This document shows, in pieces, positions 22,901-34,900 of a stretch of 64,000 nucleotides of DNA. Under the pieces are notes generated by a model that did not search any database, had not been told where the DNA came from, and saw only the letters and a list, made by a program, of their open reading frames with translations. The position numbers and the translations under genes were made by a program. This DNA comes from JAKPAM01 sp047601745 (GTDB lineage Bacteria > Pseudomonadota > Gammaproteobacteria > Burkholderiales > Burkholderiaceae_E), in the NCBI GenBank assembly GCA_047601745.1, contig JASGIS010000001.1, positions 4,154,001-4,218,000 of the forward strand, read 5' to 3'. Numbering within the stretch: the first letter of the stretch is position 1; each line of letters opens with the position of its first letter.

Positions 22901-25900
22901 ACGACCCAAGGGCGTGGCGGTGCGGCACGCGGCGGTGAGCAACTGCATGCAGTGGATGCAGCAGGCCTACGAGCTGGGGGTCGACGAGACGGTGCTGCAC
23001 AAGGCGCCGATCGCGTTCGACGTATCGGTGTGGGAGTTGTTCTGGCCGCTGACGGTGGGAGCCAGACTGGTGGTTGCGGCGCCGGGCGAGCATCGGGACG
23101 TGGAGCGGCTGGTGGAGGTGATCCGCGAGCAGAAGGTGACGGCGGTGAACTTCGTGCCGACGATGCTCAAGGCGTTCCTGCTGCACGAAGGTAGCCAGGG
23201 GTGCGGCGAGCTCAAGCACATCATGTGCGGGGGCGAGGCGGTGGGCGCGGACCTGCAGCGGGATCTGGGGCGGCGGTTGCCGGCCACGAAGCTGCACGAC
23301 CTGTACGGGCCGACGGAGACGACGATCCACGTGACGCACTGGACGTGCGGCGAGGAGGAGCGCGACCTGATTCCAATCGGACGGCCGATCACCGATAGCG
23401 CGGCGTACGTGCTCGATGGCAGCCTGAACCTGTTGCCGCAGGGGGTGGCCGGCGAGCTGTTCATCGGTGGCGAGGGGCTGGCTCGAGGGTATCTGAACCG
23501 ACCGGCGTTGACGGCTGAGCGGTTCGTGGCGGACCCCTTCAACAGTGGCGGTCGTCTGTATCGCACGGGTGACCTGGTGCGTTGGAACGCCGAAGGTCAG
23601 TTGGAGTACCTGGGGCGGATCGACCACCAGGTCAAGGTGCGGGGGTTCCGCATCGAGTTGGGCGAGATCGAGGCCAGGCTGCTGGCGCAGGCGGAAGTGC
23701 GCGAGGCGGTGGTGGTGGCGAGCGAAGGGCCCGGGGGCACGCGGCTGGTGGGCTACGTATCGCTGAGCGCGCCGATCGAGGTCGGTGAGCTGCGCGAGCG
23801 GCTGGGCCGGGAGCTGCCGGACTACATGGTGCCGAGCGTGCTGATGGTGTTGGAGGCACTGCCGCTGAACGCGAACGGCAAGATCGATCGCAAGGCGCTG
23901 CCGGCACCAGAGCTGGCGGCCGAGGGCGAGTACGAGGCGCCAGTGGGCGAACTCGAACAGACGCTGGCGGCGATCTGGGCGGAGGTGCTCAAGGTACCCG
24001 TTGAGGGGGTGGGACGGAAGAGCAATTTCTTCGAGTTGGGGGGCGATTCGATCCTGAGCCTGCAGGTAGTGACCAAGGCGCGTGGCCGAAACTTAGGAAT
24101 CACATTACGCCAACTTTTCGAGGGACAGACCATAGATCGATTGGCTAAGAGCCAAAAACACTATGCAGGCGTCAGAGCCGGTATTCCGCCACTCGCTGTA
24201 GAGCGGCGTGCTGCGCCGCTGCCACTGTCGTACTCCCAGCAGCGGTTGTGGTTCCTGTGGAACCTGGAGCCGGAGAGCACGGCCTATCACATCGGTACCG
24301 CATTGAGGCTCGAAGGAGCCCTGGATGTTGACGCGCTCGGAGCGGCCTTCGACCAATTGGTCTCGCGTCATGAGGGGCTGCGCACGGTGTTCCGTCTGAA
24401 CGAGGACGGACAGGCCGAACAGGTCATCTTGCCGTCGGTGGGGCCGGTGCTGGAAGTCCGTGAGCTCGAAGACGGTACCGACCTTGCAGCGGCGGTCACA
24501 GGCGTTCATGGCACGCCGTTCGATCTGACGAAGGGACCGCTGCTGCGAGCGGTGCTGCTCAAGAAAGACGGGGGTCGAGCCATCCTGGCAGTGGTGATGC
24601 ACCACATCGTTTCGGATGATTGGACGATGAAGGTGCTGATCGACGAGTGGGTGCAGAGCTACCGAGCGATCAGTCGGGGCGGTCAGCCGGATCTGGGGGC
24701 ACAGCCGATCCAGTACGCGGACTATGCGGTGTGGCAGCGCGAGTGGATGGAAGGCGGCGAGCGCGAGCGGCAATTGGCCTACTGGAAGCGGCAACTCGGT
24801 GGCGAGCAGCCGGTGCTCGATTTGGCCACTGACCACCCGCGGCGCAGTGACGGGCGTTACAGCCTGGCGAGCCACGGTCTGGAACTTCCAGCCAATTTGG
24901 TTGCAGATCTGCGCACGCGAGTGAAGGCCAGGCACAGCACGTTGTTCGTAGCGCTGCTGGCGGGGCTGCAGGTGCTGTTGCATCGCTACAGCGGACAGGA
25001 CGACATCCGCGTGGGGGTGCCGATCGCCAACCGGCATCACGCCGGAACGGAGGGCGTGGTCGGGGTGTTCATCAACACCCAGGTGCTGAGGGCGCGTTTC
25101 GAGCGCGGCACGAGCTTCGATGCCTTGCTGGAACAGGTCAAGGAGGCGGCATTGGGCGCGCAGGATCACCAGGACCTGCCGTTCGAGGAGTTGGTGGAGG
25201 CGCTGCAGCCAGAGCGTAGCCTGAGCCGCACGCCGCTTTTCCAAGTGATGTTCAACCATATTAGGATGGCAGAGCATGTGTTTGTGCAGCTACCTAATCT
25301 TTCGATCGAAGGCTTCAATGGGGAGGCTGAGCGAGCAGCCCAGTTCGAGTTAACCGTCGATACAGCTGAGATGGACGATGGGCGGCTGTTCGTGAGCTTC
25401 GAGTATGCAAGAGAGCTGTTCGAGCCGCAGACGATCGAGCGGATGGTGGGGCACTATGTGCAGGTGCTTCGAGTTCTGGCTGAGCGGCCACAAGGTGACG
25501 TCGGAAGAATCGACCTGCTCGATCAGGACGAGTGCGATCAATTGGCGGTGTGGGGAGAGAACGGTGATCGGTATCCGGACGTGGAGCCGGTTCATCGGTT
25601 GATCGAAGCGCAGGTCGCTCGGGATCCGGAGGCGGTGGCACTGGTGTTCGGTGATGAGGCGCTGAGCTACGGTGAACTCAACGCGAAGGCCAATCGGCTG
25701 GCGCACCGGCTGATGGCGCTGGGCGTGGGGCCGGAAGCACGCGTGGGGGTGGCGCTGGAACGGTCGGTGGAATTGGTGGTCAGCCTGCTGGCGGTGATCA
25801 AGGCGGGGGCGGCGTACGTACCGCTGGATCCGGAGTATCCGTCCGAGCGCTTGGCCTACATGGTCGATGACAGCGGCATCGGGCTGCTGCTGACGCACGG

Positions 25901-28900
25901 CTCGCTGGCTGGACGGGTGCCGGTCGGCGAAGGCGTGCGGGTAGTGCAGGTCGACGAACTGGACCTTGCCGATGAGCCGACGACGAACCCGGATGAGGTG
26001 GTCGACGGCGACCAACTGATGTACGTGATCTACACGTCGGGCTCGACCGGACGGCCCAAGGGCGTGGCGGTGCGGCACGCGGCGGTGAGCAACTGCATGC
26101 AGTGGATGCAGCAGGCCTACGAGCTGGGGGTCGACGAGACGGTGCTGCACAAGGCGCCGATCGCGTTCGACGTATCGGTGTGGGAGTTGTTCTGGCCGCT
26201 GACGGTGGGAGCCAGGCTGGTGGTTGCGGCGCCGGGCGAGCACCGGGACGTGGAGCGGCTGGTGGAGGTGATCCGCGAGCAGAAGGTGACGGCGGTGAAC
26301 TTCGTGCCGACGATGCTCAAGGCGTTTCTGCTGCACGAAGGTAGCCAGGGGTGCGGCGAGCTCAAGCACATCATGTGCGGGGGCGAGGCGGTGGGCGCGG
26401 ACCTGCAGCGGGATCTGGGGCAGCGGTTGCCGGCCACGAAGCTGCACGACCTGTATGGGCCGACGGAGACGACGATCCACGTGACGCACTGGACGTGCGG
26501 CGAGGAGGAGCGCGACCTGATTCCGATCGGACGGCCGATCACCGATAGCGCGGCGTACGTGCTCGATGGCAGCCTGAACCTGTTGCCGCAGGGAGTGGCG
26601 GGCGAGCTGTTCATCGGTGGCGAGGGGCTGGCGCGCGGGTATCTGAACCGACCGGCGTTGACGGCCGAACGGTTCGTGGCGGATCCGTTCAACGACGGTG
26701 GTCGGCTGTATCGCACGGGCGACCTGGTGCGTTGGAACGCACAGGGCGAGCTGGAGTACCTGGGCCGGCTCGACCATCAGGTCAAGGTGCGGGGGTTCCG
26801 CATCGAGCTGGGCGAGATCGAAGCGAAACTGTTGGCGCAGGCGGAGGTGCGCGAGGCGGTAGTGGTGGCGGGCGAAGGGCCCGGGGGCATGCGCTTGGTG
26901 GGCTACGTTTCCCTGCAAGCCGGGCGTGACGTCGAGAGCGCCGAGCTACGTGAACGACTGGGTCGGGAGTTGCCGGACTACATGGTGCCGAGCGTGCTGA
27001 TGGTGCTGGAGGCGCTGCCGCTGAACGCGAACGGCAAGATCGATCGCAAGGCGCTGCCGGCGCCGGAACTGGGTGCCGAGGGCGAGTACGAGGCACCGGC
27101 AGGCGAACTCGAACAGACGCTGTCGGCCATCTGGGCCGAGGTGCTGCAAGTCGAGCGGGTGGGACGAACGGACGACTTCTTCCGGTTAGGCGGGCACTCG
27201 CTGCTGGCGCTCAAGCTGCTCGAGCGGATCCGCGCTGCGGGCCACGCGGTGCAGGTGCGCACGCTGTTCGAGCATCCGAAGCTCGGGGACTTCGCGCAGG
27301 TGATCGGACAGGGAGGTCAACGGCGCGACGTCGAGGTGCCGCCGAACCTGATTCCGGCGAAGTGCGGGCGCATCGAGCCGGAGATGGTGACGCTGGCCAA
27401 GCTCACCGCGGAGCAGTTGCGTCGGATCGAAGCGGCGGTGCCGGGCGGTGCGGCCAACATCCAGGACATCTACCCGCTGGCGCCGCTGCAGGAGGGAATC
27501 CTGTTCCACCACCTGCTGCAGGAGCGCGGGGACGTCTACGTGACGAGCCACGGATTGAGTTTCGACACGAGGGAGCGGCTGGAGGGGTTCATCGCCAACT
27601 TCAACCGGGTGATCGAGCGGCACGACATCCTGAGGACAGCGGTGCTATGGGAGGGGCTGGACGAGCCGGTGCAGGTGGTGCAGCGGAGCGCCGAGCTGAA
27701 GGTGCAATGGGTCGAGGAGATCGGTGATCTGAGCGACTACCGCATCGATGTGCGCCAGGCCCCGCTGATCCATGCATTGGCGGCACGTGACGAAGCCACG
27801 CAGCGCTGTCAGTTGCACCTGATGTCGCATCACCTCGTCGATGACCACGAGACGCTCGATCTGGCCATTCACGAACTGAAGCTGATTCAGCAGGGCCGAG
27901 AGGCGGATCTGTCGAATCCGATCCCGTTCCGCAGCTTCGTGGCGCAGGCGCTGCTCGGAGTGAGCCGAGAGGAACACGAAGGCTACTTCAAACGCGAGCT
28001 GGGCGACGTGGAGGAGCCGACCGCGCCGTTCGGGCTGCTGGATGTGCAGGGCGATGGGAGCCGGATCAGGGAGGCCCGCGAGGAACTTCCCGTGGAACTC
28101 GCGAGAGCGATCCGCCGACAAGCCAAACAGCACGGCGTGAGCGCGGCGGCGCTGTTCCATCTGGCGTGGGCTCTCGTGTTGGCACGCACGACGGGTCGCG
28201 ACGATGTGGTCTTCGGGACCATGCTGTTCGGTCGGATGCAGGGCGGTGAGGGCGCTGATCGGGCGTTGGGGATGTTTCTGAACATGCTGCCGCTGCGGGT
28301 GAGGTTGGGGACGCGAAGCGTCGGCCAGTGCCTCGAGGAGATCCAGCAGGGCTTGACGGAGCTGCTGCACCACGAGCACGCACCGCTGACGCTGGCGCAG
28401 CGCTGCAGCGGATTGCCGGCGGGCACGCCGTTGTTTTCGGCGATGCTCAATTACCGTCATTCACCCGAGGCGGCGCCGGAGGATGGGACGGCGTGGAGCG
28501 GGATCGAATCGATCGGCGGCGCTGAACGGACCAACTACCCTTTCGGTATGTCTGTCGACGATACCGGCTATGGGTTCGGGCTAATTGCACACATCGATGA
28601 ATCCATCAGTGCTCCACACGTCTGTGAATATATGCATGGCGCTTTGGAGAAGATTGTTCTGGCGTTAGCGAACGATGGGTCGGCAATTTTGAATGACCTC
28701 AACTTGCTAGGCCTGGCGGAACATGGTCGCTTATCATCATGGAGCAAAAACAACGGAATTTTCAACGATCTACGGTCGATTCATCGGTTGATCGAAGTGC
28801 AGGTCGCTCGGGATCCGGAGGCGGTGGCGCTGGTGTTCGGTGACGAGGCGCTGAGCTACGGTGAACTCAACGCGAAGGCCAATCGGCTGGCGCACCGGCT

Positions 28901-31900
28901 GATGGCGCTGGGCGTAGGGCCGGAGGCACGGGTGGGGGTGGCGCTGGAACGGTCGGTGGAGCTGGTGGTCAGCCTGCTGGCGGTGATCAAGGCGGGAGCG
29001 GCATACGTGCCGCTGGATCCGGAGTACCCGTCCGAGCGCTTGGCCTACATGGTCGATGACAGCGGCATCGGGCTGCTGCTGACGCACGGCGCACTGGCCG
29101 GCCGGGTGCCGGTCGGCGAAGGCGTGCGGATGGTGCAGGTCGACGAACTGGACCTCGCCGACGAGCCGACGACGAACCCGGATGGGGTGGTCGACGGCGA
29201 CCAACTGATGTACGTGATCTACACGTCGGGCTCGACCGGACGACCCAAGGGCGTGGCGGTGCGGCACGCGGCGGTGAGCAACTGCATGCAGTGGATGCAG
29301 CAGGCCTACGAGCTGGGGGTCGACGAGACGGTGCTGCACAAGGCGCCGATCGCGTTCGACGTATCGGTGTGGGAGTTGTTCTGGCCGCTGACGGTGGGAG
29401 CCAGGCTGGTGGTTGCGGCGCCGGGCGAGCACCGGGACGTGGAGCGGTTGGTGGAGGTGATCCGCGAGCAGAAGGTGACGGCGGTGAACTTCGTGCCGAC
29501 GATGCTCAAGGCGTTTCTGCTGCATGAGGGCAGCCAGGGGTGCGGCGAGCTCAAGCACATCATGTGCGGGGGCGAGGCGGTGGGCGCGGACCTGCAGAGG
29601 GATCTGGGGCGGCGGTTGCCGGCCACGAAGCTGCACGACCTGTACGGGCCGACGGAGACGACGATCCATGTGACGCACTGGACGTGCGGCGAGGAGGAGC
29701 GCGACCTGATTCCGATCGGACGGCCGATCACCGATAGCGCGGCGTACGTGCTCGATGGCAGCCTGAATCTGTTGCCGCAGGGAGTGGCGGGCGAGCTGTT
29801 CATCGGTGGCGAGGGGCTGGCGCGCGGGTATCTGAACCGACCGTCGCTGACGGCCGAACGATTCGTGGCGGATCCGTTCGACGAGGCGGGTGGAGGCCGG
29901 CTGTATCGGACCGGTGACCTGGTCAAGTGGAACGCGCAGGGCGAGCTGGAGTACCTGGGGCGGCTCGACCACCAGGTCAAGGTGCGAGGGTTCCGCATCG
30001 AGCTGGGCGAGATCGAAGCGAAGCTGCTGGCGCAGGCGGAGGTGCGCGAGGCGGTGGTGGTGGCGGGCGAAGGGCCCGGTGGCACGCGGCTGGTGGGCTA
30101 CGTATCGCTGAGCGCGCCGATCGAGGTCGGTGAGCTGCGCGAGCGACTGGGCCGGGAGCTGCCGGACTACATGGTGCCGAGCGTGCTGATGGTGCTGGAG
30201 TCACTGCCGCTGAATGCGAACGGCAAGATCGATCGCAAGGCGCTGCCGGCACCGGAACTGGGTGCCGAGGGCGAGTACGAGGCGCCGGTAGGCGAGCTCG
30301 AACAGATGCTGGCGGCCATCTGGGCCGAGGTGCTCAAGGTACCCGTTGAGGGGGTGGGTCGGAAGAGCAATTTCTTCGAATTGGGCGGTGATTCGATCCT
30401 GAGCCTGCAGGTGGTGACCAAGGCGCGCGCTCGAGGCTACGCGATCACGCCGCGGCAGGTGTTCGAACGCCAGACCATCGAGCGGCTGGTCGAAGGACTC
30501 AAGAGCGAGGCGTCGGCCACGAGCATCCCGGTGTTGAGCGCCGAGCGGCGCGCCGCACCACTTCCGCTGTCATACGCGCAGCAGCGGCTGTGGTTCCTGT
30601 GGAACCTGGAGCCGGAGAGCACGGCCTATCACATCGGTACCGCATTGAGGCTCGAAGGAGCCTTGGACGTTGGCGCCCTGGGTATGGCCTTCGACCAATT
30701 GGTCTCGCGTCATGAGGCGCTGCGCACGGTGTTCCGTCTGAACGAGGACGGACAGGCCGAACAGGTCATCTTGCCGTCGGTGGGTCCGGTGCTGCAAGTC
30801 CGTGAGCTCGAAGACGATACTGACCTTGCAGCGGCGGTCACAGGCGTTCATGGCACGCCGTTCGATCTGACGAAGGGACCGCTGCTGCGAGCGGTGCTGC
30901 TCAAGAAAGACGGGGGTCGAGCCGTCCTGGCAGTGGTGATGCACCACATCGTTTCGGACGATTGGACGATGAAGGTGCTGGTCGACGAGTGGGTGCAGAG
31001 CTACCGGGCGATCAGTCGGGGCGGTCAGCCGGATCTGGGGGCACAGCCGATCCAGTACGCGGACTATGCGGTGTGGCAGCGCGAGTGGATGGAAGGCGGC
31101 GAGCGCGAGCGGCAATTGGCCTACTGGAAGCGGCAACTCGGTGGCGAGCAGCCGGTGCTTGATTTGGCCACTGACCACCCGCGGCGCAGCGATGGACGAT
31201 ACAGCCTGGCGACTCATGGCCTGGAGTTGCCCGACGAAGTAAGCGTGGGGTTGAGAGCCCGAGTGAAAGCCAAGCAAAGCACGTTGTTCGTGGCGCTGCT
31301 GGCGGGGCTGCAGGTGCTGTTGCATCGCTACAGCGGACAGGACGACATCCGCGTGGGGGTGCCGATCGCCAACCGGCATCACGCCGGAACGGAGGGCGTG
31401 GTCGGGGTGTTCATCAACACCCAGGTGCTGAGGGCGCGTTTCGAGCGCGGCACGAGCTTCGATGCCTTGCTGGAACAGGTCAAGGAGGCGGCATTGGGTG
31501 CGCAGGATCACCAGGACCTGCCGTTCGAGGAGTTGGTGGAGGCGCTACAACCGGAGCGCAGCCTGAGTCGCACGCCGTTGTTCCAAGTGATGTTCAACCA
31601 CCTCCGAGGGCAGGACGGCAAACTCGACGAGTTGCCAGGCCTAACTCTGGAATCCTATGAAGAGCAAGGACGTCGCGAAGCGCAGTTCGAGCTGACGCTG
31701 AGCACGACAGAGGCGGAGGACGGCCGAGTGGCCGTGAGCTTCGAGTATGCACAGGAGTTGTTCGAGCCGCAGACGATCGAGCGGATGGTGGGGCACTATG
31801 TGCAGGTGCTTCGAGCTCTGGCTGAGCGGCCACAAGGTGACGTCGGGGGAATCGACCTGCTCGATCAGGACGAGTGCGATCAATTGGTGGTGTGGGGAGA

Positions 31901-34900
31901 GAACGGTGATCGGTATCCGGACGTGGAGCCGGTTCATCGGTTGATCGAAGCGCAGGTCGCTCGGGATCCGGAGGCGGTGGCGCTGGTGTTCGGTGACGAG
32001 GCGCTGAGCTACGGTGAACTCAACGCGAAGGCCAATCGGCTGGCGCATCGGCTGATGGCGCTGGGCGTGGGGCCGGAGGCACGCGTGGGGGTGGCGCTGG
32101 AACGGTCGGTGGAACTGGTGGTCAGCCTGCTGGCGGTGATCAAGGCGGGGGCGGCATACGTGCCGCTGGATCCGGAGTACCCGGCCGAGCGCTTGGCCTA
32201 CATGGTCGATGACAGCGGCATCGGGCTGCTGCTGACGCACGGCGCGCTGGCCGGCCGGGTGCCGGTCGGCGAAGGCGTGCGGGTAGTGCAGGTCGACGAA
32301 CTGGACCTCGCCGATGAGCCGACGACGAACCCGGACGTGATGGTCGATGGCGAAAATCTGGCCTATGTGATCTACACGTCGGGCTCGACGGGCAAGCCCA
32401 AGGGCGCGGCGAACCGGCATCGGTCGTTGTACAACCGGCTGGTCTGGATGCAGCAAGCCTATGGTCTGGACAGCACCGACACGGTGCTGCAGAAGACCCC
32501 GTACTCGTTCGACGTGTCGGTGTGGGAGTTGTTCTGGCCACTGATGACCGGAGCGCGATTGGCGGTAGCCCAGCCCGGGGATCATCGAGACCCGCAGCGG
32601 CTGGTCGAGCAGATTCGCAAGAACGCGGTGACCACGCTGCACTTCGTGCCGTCGATGCTGCAGGCGTTCCTGGCGCACGAAGGGATCGAGGCGTGCACGA
32701 GCATCCGACGCGTCGTGTGCAGCGGCGAAGCGCTGCCGGCCGAGGCGCAGGCGGGGGTGTTCGAGCGGCTGCCGCAGGCGGCGCTGTACAACTTGTACGG
32801 GCCGACGGAGGCGGCCATCGATGTGACGCACTGGACGTGCCGGGAAGACGGTGGCAGCCAGGTGCCGATTGGCCGGCCGATTGCCGACACGAGGACTTAT
32901 GTGCTCGATGGCGGTCTGAACCTGGTGCCGCAAGGGGTGGCTGGCGAGCTGTACCTGGGTGGCGTGGGCTTGGCGAGGGGCTACTTGAACCGTCCGAGCC
33001 TGACGGCGGAGCGGTTCGTGGCGGACCCGTTCGATGAAGAGGGAGTGGAGCGCCTTTATCGGACGGGCGACCTGGTGCGTTGGAATGCCGAGGGTCAGTT
33101 GGAGTACTTGGGCCGGCTCGACCACCAGGTCAAGGTGCGAGGGTTCCGTATCGAGCTGGGCGAGATCGAGGCCCGGCTGCTGGCGCAGGCGGAGGTGCGC
33201 GAGGCGGTGGTGGTGGCGGGCGAAGGGCCCGGTGGCACGCGCCTGGTGGGCTACGTGTCGCTGAGCGCGCCGATCGAGGTCGCCGAGTTGCGCGAGCGGC
33301 TGGGCCGGGAGTTGCCGGACTACATGGTGCCGAGCGTGCTGATGGTGTTGGAGGCGCTGCCGCTGAACGCCAATGGCAAGATCGATCGCAAGGCGTTGCC
33401 GGCGCCGGAGCTGGCGGCCGAGGGCGAGTACGAGTCGCCGGTGGGCGAGCTCGAACAGACGCTGGCGGCGATCTGGGCTGAGGTGTTGCAAGTCGAGCGG
33501 GTGGGCCGCGCGGACGACTTCTTCCAGTTGGGCGGGCACTCGTTGCTGGCGCTCAAACTGCTCGAGCGGATCCGTGCCGCGGGTCACGCGGTGCAGGTGC
33601 GCACGTTGTTCGAGCATCCGAAGCTCGGGGACTTCGCGCAGGCGATCGGACAGGGAGGTCAACGGCGCGACGTCGAGGTGCCGCCGAACCTGATTCCGGC
33701 GAAGAGCGAGCGCATCGAGCCGGAGATGGTGACGCTGGCCAAGCTCACCGCGGAGCAGTTGCGCCGGATCGAAGCGGCGGTGCCGGGCGGTGCAGCCAAC
33801 ATCCAGGACATCTACCCGCTGGCGCCGCTGCAGGAGGGGATTCTGTTCCACCACCTGCTGCAGGAGCGCGGGGACGTCTACGTGACGAGCCACGGACTGA
33901 GTTTCGACACGAGGGAGCGGCTGGAGAGGTTCATCGCCAGTTTCAACCGGGTGATCGAGCGGCACGACATCCTGAGGACGGCGGTGCAGTGGGAGGGGCT
34001 GGACGAGCCGGTGCAGGTGGTGCAGCGGAGCGCCGAGCTGAAGGTGCAATGGGTCGAGCAGATCGGCGACCTGAGCGACTACCGCATCGACGTGCGCCAG
34101 GCCCCTCTGATCCATGCGCTGGCGGCGTACGACGAAGCCGGGCCGCGCTGGGCGCTTCGGATCCCGGCTCACCATCTGGTTCTCGATCACACGACGCTGG
34201 AGTTGGTGATCGGCGAGATCGGGCTGGTGCAGCAGGGCCGGGAGGCCGAGCTTGCCGAGCCGGTGCCGTTCCGGAGCTTCGTGGCGCAAGCGAGACTGGG
34301 AGTAAGTAAGGAAGAGCACGAGGCTTACTTCCGCCGTGAACTGGGTGACGTGGACGAACCCACGGCACCGTTTGGGCTGGTTGACGTGCAGGGCGACGGC
34401 AGTCGGATTGAGGAGGTGCGTGAGGTACTCGAGCCGGAGTTGGCGGAGGCGATTAGAGAACAGGTCAAGCGGTACGGAGTGAGCTCCGCAGCGCTGTTCC
34501 ATCTGGCGTGGGCATTGGTGTTGGCGCGGACGACCGGCAAGGACGATGTGGTGTTCGGCACGATGCTGTTCGGTCGGATGCAAGGCGGCGAGGGGGCCGA
34601 CCGGGCGCTGGGGATGTTCCTGAACATGCTGCCGTTGCGGGTGAGGTTGGGGGCGCGAAGCGTCGGGAAGTGCCTCAAGGAAGTCCAGCAAGGTTTGACG
34701 GAGTTGCTGCATCACGAACACGCGCCGCTGACGTTGGCGCAGCGCTGCAGCGGATTGCCGGCGGGCACGCCGCTGTTTTCGGCGATGCTCAACTACCGGC
34801 ACTCGCCCGAGGTGACGTCGGAGAGCGCCGAGTCGTGGGATGGCATCGAGTCGATCGGCGGAGCCGAGCGCACCAACTATCCGTTCACGATGTCGATCGA

